Assembly: GCF_964186625.1 (NCBI RefSeq)
Contig: NZ_OZ075108.1
Span: forward strand, 1,240,001-1,304,000
Origin: Asticcacaulis sp. MM231
GTDB taxonomy: Bacteria > Pseudomonadota > Alphaproteobacteria > Caulobacterales > Caulobacteraceae
Reading direction: 5' to 3'
DNA length: 64,000 bases
The notes beneath the pieces are model-generated. The model ran no database searches and had not been told where the DNA came from. It was given only the letters and a program-made list of their open reading frames with translations. Every line of letters begins with the position of its first letter. The first letter of the stretch is position 1. A program made the position numbers and the translations under genes. Shown piece by piece: positions 1 through 8,511 of this stretch.

Positions 1-2302
1 ACTGATCCGAATACGGCGTCTTGATGTTGTTGTTCAGCAAATCCACTTCATGTGAAGACGCATCCGTTTGCAGGGTGGCCAGACCTTCCGGTGTCAGATA
101 AGCCGGGTCCCAGGCATAGCAGTGGTTGGCGGGATTGACATCGGCGGCCGTGAAGCAGGGACCGAACGCATCCTGATTGATCGCAGAGGGGAAGTAAATC
201 TGCGGGTTGTTGTTCAGGGCCACCTTGGTGGTTTCCAGGGCTAGGGTACTGAACACGTTGCGGTTATAGGAGCGGGCATACCCACCGAAGAGGATGCGAC
301 GACCATCACCGGTCAGATCATAGGAGAAGCCCAGACGCGTTGAAAAATTATTCGGCGCCTTACGGTTCGAGCCTGTGCTGATATAGTTGTCGAGATTGAT
401 GCCGGGAGAGCCGGGCTCGTCCGAGATCTGCAGAGCCAGAACCTGCTTGTAGGTCAAAGACGTCCCTGGGAACAGGCTGTTAATACCGTCGACAACATCT
501 TCCGGCGTGACATAGTTCAGATAGGCCGGCACTTCTTCGTGATCCCAGCGCAGGCCGATATTGAGTTCCAGGCGATCATTGACCTGCCAGTCGTCCTGAA
601 TATAGGCGCTGAATTGCTTGTCGGTCGTGCTGACGCTGGTATCGGTATAGCCGGGCACAATGTTCGGATACTGAACGAGATAGGGCGTTGCGGCCACGCC
701 ATCCGCCGTTACGGCATAGTAATAGGTCGCATTGGACTTATCGGAGCTGCCGTCCTGCGTGAACAGATCGATGGTGCCGTAGCTGACGCCCATCTTAATC
801 GTATGATTGCCGTAGGCTTCGAAGTTGGCGAAGGTAAGATTGTCGGCAATGGTAAAGCCCTTCTGAGAGCTCACCTTGCCGACCCCTGACCCCGGACCGC
901 CGACATTGATCAGCCCAACGGCGCCAGCGGCGGGATTGCTCAAGTTCGATGGGTTAGGATAGTAGGTGTAAGCGAATTGCGGTGACCCGGTTGTCGTCGA
1001 GGTAGAGGCATTGGTGTCCTGATAGGAAAGGCGCAGTTCGTTGACCCACAGATCCGTGCTGTGCTGCCAGCGGATATCCGAACGCTTGACATCATTGGTA
1101 TAGGGCGCCTGGGTCGATTTCGCGTTTTGACCGCTCCCACCGGTATACATATCTTCCAGACGATAGTTGAAGCTGGCTTCAATCCGGTCATTCGGCGTGG
1201 GTTCAAAGTCGAGTTTGCCGAAATAGAGATCTTCGGTGAAGGGATTGGTCACAGGGCCGTACTGGCTCGATACATCAGCGGGCAGCAAGGCCTGAGCCGC
1301 TGACAATGAAACTCCCGGGCCTGGATATACGTCTCCCTGGTTCGACAGGTCCTTATGTTCCCAGGTGACAAAAAAGTGCATGCGGTCCTTGATGATGGGG
1401 CCGCTGAAAGCAAGGCCGTACTCCTGACTTGGCGCGCGCCCCTTTTTGCTGGCCGATGCCTTTTCAGAGGGCATCTTGGCGCGTAAATTCTCGTTGGTGT
1501 AGGTGCCGAAAATCTCGCCGTGGAACTTGTTGCCGCCCGACTTGGTCTGGGCAATGATAATCGCACTGGCGGCATCGCCATATTCGGCGCTGTAGTTGGA
1601 GGTGACGACCTTGTATTCGCCAATGGCGAGTTGCGGGAACGGATTGCCCGGATCGCCCGACCCTGTCACGCCGGCGCTGCCTGCAAAACCGGAACCGCCC
1701 TGGACGAAGTCCTTCTGGGAGACGCCATCGATATAGACGTTGACCGCGGAGCTCAACTGGGCGCCGCCTCGCAGCGAGGTCTTGTGGTCGTTTACGGAAA
1801 ATTGCACGCCCGGAACTGTGTCGGCGAATTCCATGAAGTTGCGCGTGGTCTGCGGCAAGGCCTGGATATCGTGCAGACTGACGAGTTGGTTGACCTGGGA
1901 CGAACGCATTTCAACGCTCGGACGGCGGCCAGTGATTGTGACCGTCGTCGTGCCGGCCTCGTCCCCCTTACCATTCCCGAAGTCATAAACGGCCACCGAG
2001 GCGACGGCGACCGAAACGTCAGCCGATTCAGCGTCACCCGCCGTTACATGGTAGCTGCCCGAGGGGAGGCCTGCAATGACATAGGTGCCATCGGCGCTGG
2101 CCTTGGCCTGGCGCACCGCGCCGGAATTCACGTCAGTGGCCACGACGGTCACGCCCGCCGGCGCCGTGCCGCGCAAGGTGGACCCAGCCGTTTGCGCCCA
2201 GCCCATTGTTGGCGCGCTTAGTGCAGCCGCAATGGCAAGCACTGCCAATGAACTGCCTAGTCTGGCCATGCTGGATATCGTTTTTTTGCTTGTTTGTTTC
2301 AT
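1..2302 (-). CDS. TonB-dependent receptor, Oar-like, 3' end outside window
   Basis: Outer-membrane receptor that would import a bulky substrate, probably an oligosaccharide given its neighbours, using ExbBD-TonB energy. The ATG at 2302 has GGAGG about 11 nt upstream and opens a signal peptide (MKQTSKKTISSMARLGSSLA, cleaved near GWAQT). Next comes a carboxypeptidase-regulatory-like beta domain (about residues 35-85, with GTYVIAGLPSGSYHVTAG). The plug follows (about 100-230, LRGGAQLSSAVNVYIDGVSQ and GGNKFHGEIFGTY), then barrel strands. The frame stays open for about 767 codons to the window edge, where LNNNIKTPYSD is typical of late barrel strands in Oar-like receptors. It is divergent from the LacI-type regulator, so that protein is a plausible regulator. 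Substrate unknown. Confidence 0.9.
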   Translation of the reverse strand, partial: MKQTSKKTISSMARLGSSLAVLAIAAALSAPTMGWAQTAGSTLRGTAPAGVTVVATDVNSGAVRQAKASADGTYVIAGLPSGSYHVTAGDAESADVSVAVASVAVYDFGNGKGDEAGTTTVTITGRRPSVEMRSSQVNQLVSLHDIQALPQTTRNFMEFADTVPGVQFSVNDHKTSLRGGAQLSSAVNVYIDGVSQKDFVQGGSGFAGSAGVTGSGDPGNPFPQLAIGEYKVVTSNYSAEYGDAASAIIIAQTKSGGNKFHGEIFGTYTNENLRAKMPSEKASASKKGRAPSQEYGLAFSGPIIKDRMHFFVTWEHKDLSNQGDVYPGPGVSLSAAQALLPADVSSQYGPVTNPFTEDLYFGKLDFEPTPNDRIEASFNYRLEDMYTGGSGQNAKSTQAPYTNDVKRSDIRWQHSTDLWVNELRLSYQDTNASTSTTTGSPQFAYTYYPNPSNLSNPAAGAVGLINVGGPGSGVGKVSSQKGFTIADNLTFANFEAYGNHTIKMGVSYGTIDLFTQDGSSDKSNATYYYAVTADGVAATPYLVQYPNIVPGYTDTSVSTTDKQFSAYIQDDWQVNDRLELNIGLRWDHEEVPAYLNYVTPEDVVDGINSLFPGTSLTYKQVLALQISDEPGSPGINLDNYISTGSNRKAPNNFSTRLGFSYDLTGDGRRILFGGYARSYNRNVFSTLALETTKVALNNNPQIYFPSAINQDAFGPCFTAADVNPANHCYAWDPAYLTPEGLATLQTDASSHEVDLLNNNIKTPYSDQ

Positions 2303-2517
2303 CTGGTTCCACTTCCTCCGGGTAAGTCATTTTTTTGAACGTCGTGCGCTCATAAGGGGCCCGACGTACTGCGACTTTATTGGCTCTGTCGGGCCGCTCC
2401 GACTCGGTCGGTCCCCACAGGTTCCCCTGTCGGGATCTTTTATGTTCGAGGCGTCGCAGTGTGCCGCAAAATATCACTATTAATGACGAAGGCAATGCCA
2501 TCTTGCGCGCATTGCAC

Positions 2518-2529
2518 TGCAAATTTGCG
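2518..2529. promoter_or_regulatory. palindrome, candidate LacI-type operator 1
   Basis: TGCAAATTTGCG contains the perfect palindrome GCAAATTTGC. It lies in the 451-bp divergent region (2303-2753) between the TonB receptor and the LacI-type regulator and resembles the palindrome at 2692. Apart from these two sites and AT-rich stretches I see nothing else in that region. Operator function is inferred from position and symmetry only. Confidence 0.3.
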
Positions 2530-2691
2530 TCATGTTGCAATTTTGAGACATCCGTCCGCTTGACATTTTACCGGATTTGCCCGCCAGAAATGCCGAATAA
2601 AGTTTTTAAAGCTATTATTAATTAATGGCTTGCTTAAATTTCAGTCTTTCAGCGCCCTCTCACTGCTGAATCCCTAAGGGCTTGACCTTAG

Positions 2692-2704
2692 TGCAAAGTT
2701 TGCA
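2692..2704. promoter_or_regulatory. palindrome, candidate LacI-type operator 2
   Basis: TGCAAAGTTTGCA is a perfect 6-1-6 inverted repeat about 50 nt upstream of the LacI-type start. It shares the TGCAAA/TTTGCA arms with the site at 2518. A pair of related palindromes between a regulator and a divergent receptor suggests autoregulation plus receptor control. This is inference. Confidence 0.35.
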
Positions 2705-2753
2705 TAAATTGAATGTAATTTGCGGATAATGCCCGCGTAAGGTACATAAACGT

Positions 2754-3762
2754 ATGCAAAAAGAAGCCACGCGCCCCGTGACATTACAGCAGATAGCTCA
2801 TCAGGCTGGCGTATCCGTATCCACCGTATCCAGAGCGCTGGCCCGCCATCCCGCGATTAGCGAGGAGACGCGTGAACTCGTTCTGAAGCTGGCAAAGGAA
2901 AGCAATTACGACATCAAACGGCGGCAGGGCGCTGATCAGGCCCAGATTACGGTGGTTATGGCGGTTCCGGCTATCAGCACCCAGATGGCGGAACCTTTCC
3001 AGTTGCGCCTGCTCGGCGGTATTGGCAGCGCCATGCGAGAGCGTCATTTCGATTTTTCGATCTCTCATCGTGTGCCCAGAAGTGCTGAGGGCCTGGCTGA
3101 GTTGATGGCGGCGCATCCGACTGGAGGTTTCATTTTTTTGGGACAGAGCCAGTATCATGAGGCCTTGAACAAATTTAGCCGGCAGGGACGGGCCCTCGCG
3201 GTCTGGGGGGCGCAACTTGAGGATCAGGCCTATTGTTCGGTTGGCACGGATAATGTCTTCGGCGGACAGAGGGCTACGAACCACTTGTTGAGATTGGGGC
3301 GGCGTCGCATCGCCTTTCTTGGCGCCTGCGATGTGGTTGAAATTGAACAGCGCCTGGCGGGCTACAAGGCCGCGCTTTCAAACCATGGCGTTGAACTCGA
3401 CACGTCTCTGATACAGCACTCGAAGCTGGTCTATGATTCGGGATTTGAAGCCGTGAATGATCTGATAGATCGCGGCGTGAAATTTGACGGCATCGTATCC
3501 GCGTCGGATATGCTGGCCATTGGTGCCATGCGTGCCTTAGCCACGCACGGTATAAAAGTGCCCGACGATGTGTCCGTCGTCGGTTATGATGATATAGATG
3601 TCGCAAGTTTCTCGAGTTCCGGCGCTTACAACCATTCGTCAGGATGTCCTCAAGGCTGGTCATCTGCTCGTGACAAAGGTCATGCGCCAGATTTCCGGTC
3701 ATAATTCTCCATCCGAAAGGCTGCAGACCGAACTGATTGTAAGGGGCTCCTGCGGAGGCTGA
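2754..3762 (+). pseudogene. LacI-family transcriptional regulator, frameshifted near 3' end
   Basis: Sugar-responsive repressor family. The N-terminal HTH is clear (residues 9-30, TLQQIAHQAGVSVSTVSRAL), followed by a periplasmic-binding-protein-like sensor domain up to VPDDVSVVGYDDIDVASFSS. At 3617-3618 (GAGTTCCGG) one extra T shifts the frame. As read, translation ends at 3704 in a tail unlike the family. Dropping one T restores PALTTIRQDVLKAGHLL and a normal C-terminus ending at 3762 (336 codons, typical length). The gene is therefore either recently broken or misread. It lies divergent to the TonB receptor and upstream of the uronate/xylan genes, so a role in that regulon is likely. Confidence 0.85.
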
Positions 3763-3934
3763 GTTGTGGCCAGATCAAAGGCAATAAGCCGGGGCGGCAG
3801 ATTTCGGCTTCAGCAACACTTTTTCTTGCCAAGTCTCCGCTTGTTGAGAATTCCTTAAAGGAACACTTTGGCGGCGCTTATATGCCGCTTCTGCGGCGGC
3901 ACATCTTTAAATATGCCGCGGCAAGGCTGGGGCG

Positions 3935-4738
3935 TTATGGCATGATCGTTTCTGCCCGCAAGTCCTCGATCGCATCCATATGCAGCAGATCCTTAACCGC
4001 CAGTCTTACGAGGTATTGCATGCACCAATGCGCCTCTTCTGCGTCACGGTTCAGAATAGCTTCATATACGGCCTTGTGTGCCGGCACCGGATCGCGGCCC
4101 AAAATATCATGTGCGATCTTGTAGCGGTTTGACAGAGCGACTGTCGCGCCGATGGATGCGTTTAAAGCGCCAAGCTGTTCATTTCCTGCTGCTGCCATCA
4201 GCGCTGCGTGGAAGTCGATATCGGCCTGGAGGCCCACCTCTGTCAAAAGCGTCTCCCGGCCCATGATCGTCAAAGCGTTCGACATCGCTTCCAAGTGCGC
4301 TTCGGTTCGTCTTTGTGCCGCCAGCCGGGCGGCGGCCGGCTCCAGAATCAGGCGCATCTCAAAGAGGTTTTTAACAAGCGTTTCGTCGGGCTTCGACGCA
4401 AACATCCAACTGAGCACGTCCGGGTCCAGCATGTTCCATTTCGCGCGCTCGGTCACGCACGTGCCACGCCGGCGGCGCGGCTCAACCATACCCTTGGCCG
4501 CAAGCGTTCTGATGGCCTCTCTCACGGCTGGCCGTGAAATCGCGTAGGTATTGGCGATGTCGACTTCGCTTGGCAGGATATCGCCCGGCAGCCACTTCCG
4601 CCCGAGAATATCTATGCCCAGCTTTTGCGCTAACTGCGTGTGCAATTCACCCGGTTTGCCTGACTCCAGCCCGTCCCCCTTGTTGACGGCTGCCAGCCGT
4701 TCGCGGCCTGGCTTGTACATATGTGGCTCTCTCTTCAT
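3935..4738 (-). CDS. FadR/GntR-family transcriptional regulator with FCD domain
   Basis: A 267-aa DNA-binding regulator. The winged helix spans about residues 38-98 (LPSEVDIANTYAISRPAVREAIRTLAAKGMV, then RRRRGTCV as the wing). An FCD effector domain follows (about 115-245) with the D and two H residues of the usual metal site visible in DIDFHAALMAAAGN and PVPAHKAVYEAI. Members of this branch often sense uronates or sugar acids. It is divergent from the hexuronate-type MFS transporter at 5219, which makes that transporter and the GH43 gene its likely targets. Ligand not proven. Between the LacI-type gene and this one (3763-3934) I see only short GC-rich repeats. Confidence 0.88.
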   Translation of the reverse strand: MKREPHMYKPGRERLAAVNKGDGLESGKPGELHTQLAQKLGIDILGRKWLPGDILPSEVDIANTYAISRPAVREAIRTLAAKGMVEPRRRRGTCVTERAKWNMLDPDVLSWMFASKPDETLVKNLFEMRLILEPAAARLAAQRRTEAHLEAMSNALTIMGRETLLTEVGLQADIDFHAALMAAAGNEQLGALNASIGATVALSNRYKIAHDILGRDPVPAHKAVYEAILNRDAEEAHWCMQYLVRLAVKDLLHMDAIEDLRAETIMP

Positions 4739-5218
4739 CGTTTAACTCTTACGCTATATTCGATTGATGGATATGAAAAGACCGCGCGAGGGCAGCGTTA
4801 GGGTGTGCCATTTTTTATGTAAGACCATTTATGAGGCTTTTCCAGTCTGGAGGTGGCGTCGTTTCAAGTCCGGCTTTAGGTATTGTCTGCGCTTGCTCCT
4901 GATGTGGTGCTTGGTATTGGCGCTTCATTTTGCCGATAAATTATTGATAAATATATAGCGTTTCGATCAGAAGTGCATCTCTTGTGGCACTGTCCTTGTG
5001 GGGCTGGGCGATGTGTACGCTGTCAGTGGTGTAGCTTCAGGCTTTTAAAACTTGATGTGCCTCTCTTGATAAGGCCTGACATAATGTGTTAGCCGTAGTG
5101 AAAACAGAGTAGTGGAAGCGGCGAAAATTCCGACATCGAGGTGAGGTTCTGTCTGGCGTGCTTTGAGCCGGATGCGGACCGTGTCTTGCCGGCATCGCAA
5201 AGGCCTAGGGGAGGCGGA
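4739..5218. other. divergent intergenic region, no gene seen
   Basis: About 480 bp between the FadR-type regulator (minus) and the MFS transporter (plus). It is AT-rich around 4920-4970 and must hold both promoters. I could not pick out a convincing operator. The GACATAATG string near 5080 recurs at 8391 upstream of the second TonB receptor, a possible shared site. An open frame runs in from 5141 but its first 26 codons lack a ribosome site and family similarity. Confidence 0.5.
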
Positions 5219-6484
5219 ATGGCGAAATACGTAGGGATGACCCGGTGGGGAATCATAGGCCTGGTCATGCTGGGGACCATCATCAACTACCTGACCCGAA
5301 GTACGCTCAGCGTTGCCGCGCCAACCATGATGGTTGCGTTACACATGACAGAAAAAAACTACGGGGTGATCACCAGCGTTTTTCAATTTGGCATCATGCT
5401 GCAGCCGATCGCGGGTTACATACTGGATATCGTGAAGCTAAAGCTGGGCCTGGCCCTGTTCGCCGTGGCGTGGGGGCTTATCACGATGGCGCATGCCCTG
5501 GCGGGCAACTGGCAGGGTTTGGCCCTTCTGCGCGGTCTGCAGGGGTTTGCCGAAGGAATCGCGCAGCCGGGCGGGCTGAAGGTTGTGGCGGAATGGTTTC
5601 CGGCCAGGGAGCGCGGATTTGCGAGCGGGATATACAATATTGGCGCGTCGGTTGGCTCCATGCTGGCGCCACCGCTGGTGGCCTGGGCCATTCTTCAATA
5701 CAATTGGCAGGCCGCTTTTATCATCTCCGGCGGACTGGCGCTTGTCTGGGCAGCACTGTGGTATGTCTGCTATCAATCGCCGGATCGGCATAAGCGGCTG
5801 TCCGCGGCGGAACACGATTACATAAAGGCCGGACAGGAAAGCCAGTTGGAGCCCCGCGCACAAAGACCGTCGCCCCTGCGCATTATGAGGCAGCGAAATT
5901 TCTGGGGGATGGCGATTGCACGTTTTCTCGCCGATCCGACGTGGGGCACACTGGTTTTCTGGGTGCCGCTCTATCTGAGTTCGGTGCGCGGCTTTGATCT
6001 GAAGCATATTGCTCTTTTTGCCTGGCTGCCGTTCGCCGCAGCGGACCTGGGCTGCCTGTTCGGTCCGGCGCTGGCCTTATGGATTCAAAACATGGGCGTT
6101 AGCCTGATTAACGCGCGGCGGTGGGCCTTCACGATTGGCGCGTGCATGATGACGTGCGTGCCCTTTGTCGGCTATGTGGCGAGCCCCTATATGGCGATTG
6201 CCCTGCTGTGCGTTGGCGCTTTTGCCCACCAGACCCTGTCCGTCAACGTGATTACCCTGGCCTCGGACCTGTTTCCCCGCGGCGAGGTCGCAACGGTCGC
6301 CGGCATGGTCGGCACCGCCGCCAATCTTGGCGCGCTGCTGATATCTCTGGCCATTGGCTTGCTCGTTGCAAAGATCGGTTATGCGCCGTTTTTCATCCTG
6401 ATTGGCGGACTGGATCTTGTGGGCGCCGCCGTGCTCTGGATTTTGGTCAAGCCAGGGCCGGCCAGCGCGGAGGCCGGTGCATGA
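5219..6484 (+). CDS. MFS transporter, hexuronate (ExuT)-type
   Basis: Inner-membrane importer of the anion:cation symporter branch of the MFS, about 421 aa with 12 hydrophobic segments. It begins MAKYVGMTRWGIIGLVMLGT and carries the family-typical NYLTRSTLSVAAP and LRGLQGFAEGIAQPGGLK/EWFPARERGFASGI motifs. I chose the ATG at 5219 because AGGGGAGGCGG sits just upstream; the open frame reaches 5141 but the added residues look non-coding. The gene overlaps the downstream GH43 gene by ATGA, so the two are translationally coupled. That links uptake of a (glucurono)xylan product to its depolymerisation. Glucuronate or galacturonate is the likely substrate, by family and context. Confidence 0.87.
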   Translation: MAKYVGMTRWGIIGLVMLGTIINYLTRSTLSVAAPTMMVALHMTEKNYGVITSVFQFGIMLQPIAGYILDIVKLKLGLALFAVAWGLITMAHALAGNWQGLALLRGLQGFAEGIAQPGGLKVVAEWFPARERGFASGIYNIGASVGSMLAPPLVAWAILQYNWQAAFIISGGLALVWAALWYVCYQSPDRHKRLSAAEHDYIKAGQESQLEPRAQRPSPLRIMRQRNFWGMAIARFLADPTWGTLVFWVPLYLSSVRGFDLKHIALFAWLPFAAADLGCLFGPALALWIQNMGVSLINARRWAFTIGACMMTCVPFVGYVASPYMAIALLCVGAFAHQTLSVNVITLASDLFPRGEVATVAGMVGTAANLGALLISLAIGLLVAKIGYAPFFILIGGLDLVGAAVLWILVKPGPASAEAGA

Positions 6485-8094
6485 TCCGTAATCCTGTTCT
6501 CAAGGGCTTCAATCCTGACCCTTCCATTGTGCGGGTCGGGGAGGACTATTTTATAGCCACCTCCACATTTGAATGGTTTCCCGGCATTCAGATTCACCAT
6601 TCGCGTGACCTGGCGAACTGGCGTCTGGTCAACCGGCCTTTGCAGCGTCCCTCCCAGTTGGATTTACGCGGCGTGCCGGACGGTTGCGGTATCTGGGCGC
6701 CGTGCCTGACCTATACGAACGGTCTTTTCCACCTCGTCTATTCGGTTGTGCTGAGATACGGGCGCACCACGGTTAGCGGCGCCAACGGGCTGGCGTTGCG
6801 CGACTTCCATAACTTCCTGATCACGGCCAGTTCGGTGGAGGGGCCATGGTCGGACCCTGTTTTGCTCAACAGCAGCGGATTTGACCCGTCCCTGTTCCAT
6901 GATGATGATGGCCAGTCCTATCTGCTGAACATGCTGTGGGACCATCGTCCCGACCGGCAACATTTTGGCGGTATCGTGCTGCAGCCCTATAATTTGGCTG
7001 AAAAAAAGCTGACGGGCGAGCGCCGTATAATCTATGCAGGGACGGCGCTGGGGTTCACCGAGGGGCCGCATTTACTCCGGCGCGACGGCTGGTACTACCT
7101 GATCGTCGCGGAGGGCGGGACGGGTTGGGGGCACGCCGTGACTATGGCCAGGTCACGTCAGATCTATGGCCCCTACGAAACCTGTCCGCACGGCCCGATC
7201 CTGACAAGCCGCGGCCGGACGCAGAGCGGGTTGCAAAGGGCAGGGCATGGTGATCTGGTTCAGGCAAGGGATGGCAGTTGGCTCATCGCCTATCTGTGCG
7301 GACGCCCGCTGCCTGGCCGGCGTCACTGTGTCATGGGGCGCGAAACCGCCCTGCAGCCGATGCGCTGGCGCGACGATGGCTGGCTGGAGACCAGTGATGG
7401 CAAGGGCACGCCCGAGTTGGTCTCGCAAAGTCCGGAAACTGTATCGGTATCCGCCGAATCCGACAGCGTCCGGCAGGATTTTGACGCTGTCGATCTTCCG
7501 GCAGAATTTCAATGGTTGCGGTCGCCTTATCCGGACCGGCTGTTCACTCTGACGGAGCGGCCGGGCTTCTTGCGCCTTTACGGGCGTGAAAGTCTGGGCA
7601 GTCATTTCGAGCAGGCCCTTGTGGCTCGCCGCGTGCAGGACTTTTGTTTCGATGCGACGACGGTGCTGGAGTATGAGCCGCGGAATTTTCAGCAATCGGC
7701 CGGGCTGGTCGTTTATTATAATGCCGCCAAATACCATTATTGTTGTGTCACCTACGATGAGGGTGTCGGGCGACATGTGCGGCTTATGTCCTGTGTGCCA
7801 GAGGCGGAAGGCATGCGCGCCGATCCTGTCCTTTATCCCCTGGCGCCTGGCCCGGTCGAGGTTGTGGCCAGGGTTGAAAATGAACGGCTGCGCTTCGGGT
7901 TTCGCCAGGAGGATAACGACGCCTGGACGTGGTTCGGTCAGGTGCTGGACATGTCCCAGTTGTCGGATGAAGCGGGACCGCAAGATCTGCCGAATTTTAC
8001 CGGTACATTTGTCGGGATGGCGTGTCAGGACGTGTCCGGCGAAGGTTTGCCGGCCGATTTCGACGGGTTTAGCTATCAGGCACAAGACCTTTAA
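6481..8094 (+). CDS. glycoside hydrolase family 43 beta-xylosidase / alpha-L-arabinofuranosidase
   Basis: A 537-aa enzyme that removes xylose or arabinose from xylo-oligosaccharides. The five-bladed GH43 propeller occupies about residues 1-300 with all three acidic residues visible: Asp13 (NPDPSI), Asp135 (GFDPSLFHDDDG) and Glu194 (GFTEGPHLLR). His256 in AGHGDLV is the usual central-channel residue. A C-terminal beta-sandwich (about 320-537, FEQALVARRVQDF onwards) is the accessory domain of XynB-type enzymes. No signal peptide, so it probably acts in the cytoplasm on imported oligosaccharides. The start overlaps the MFS stop (ATGA). The exact aryl specificity cannot be read from sequence. Confidence 0.9.
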   Translation: MIRNPVLKGFNPDPSIVRVGEDYFIATSTFEWFPGIQIHHSRDLANWRLVNRPLQRPSQLDLRGVPDGCGIWAPCLTYTNGLFHLVYSVVLRYGRTTVSGANGLALRDFHNFLITASSVEGPWSDPVLLNSSGFDPSLFHDDDGQSYLLNMLWDHRPDRQHFGGIVLQPYNLAEKKLTGERRIIYAGTALGFTEGPHLLRRDGWYYLIVAEGGTGWGHAVTMARSRQIYGPYETCPHGPILTSRGRTQSGLQRAGHGDLVQARDGSWLIAYLCGRPLPGRRHCVMGRETALQPMRWRDDGWLETSDGKGTPELVSQSPETVSVSAESDSVRQDFDAVDLPAEFQWLRSPYPDRLFTLTERPGFLRLYGRESLGSHFEQALVARRVQDFCFDATTVLEYEPRNFQQSAGLVVYYNAAKYHYCCVTYDEGVGRHVRLMSCVPEAEGMRADPVLYPLAPGPVEVVARVENERLRFGFRQEDNDAWTWFGQVLDMSQLSDEAGPQDLPNFTGTFVGMACQDVSGEGLPADFDGFSYQAQDL

Positions 8095-8511
8095 GCTGCT
8101 TGATCGATTTAATGCAAAATATGTCTTACCTATATTGAGGATTGTGGTGGCTTGATGTCGGGCCGGGCTGCGCTTGTGAGCTTTGCGCTTGTCCACTTCA
8201 GTGTATGTTTTGAATCCTAACAACTAATTGAATTAAATTGTAAATTTCTTCACTCTAGGGTCGTCTGATCTGTTTGCGGCGACCTTTACGAGCTGTTTGG
8301 TGGCCTTGTTGCAAATGCGCCACGTAACGGCAATTTTGATATGTCTGTCCTATTGCCTGTTGCACTCCAAAAATACCCTCGTTATGGTCAGACATAATGC
8401 CCGGTAAAACTGGTGGTGTGCTGGACGTAAGAACCGGTTAGCCGCCATCGCGCCGATAATGAAAATTGCCAAAAGGCAAAGGGCCAAAAAGGCAAAGGGA
8501 AGGAAACCGCT
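8095..8511. other. intergenic region upstream of TonB receptor
   Basis: About 417 bp with no convincing gene. It contains the imperfect palindrome TTATGGTCAGACATAA (8382-8397), which fits five of six fixed positions of the FadR-type TNGTNNNACNA operator, and a purine-rich direct repeat (AAAAGGCAAAGGG-like, 8470-8500) just before the ribosome site. Regulatory role is speculative. Confidence 0.35.
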
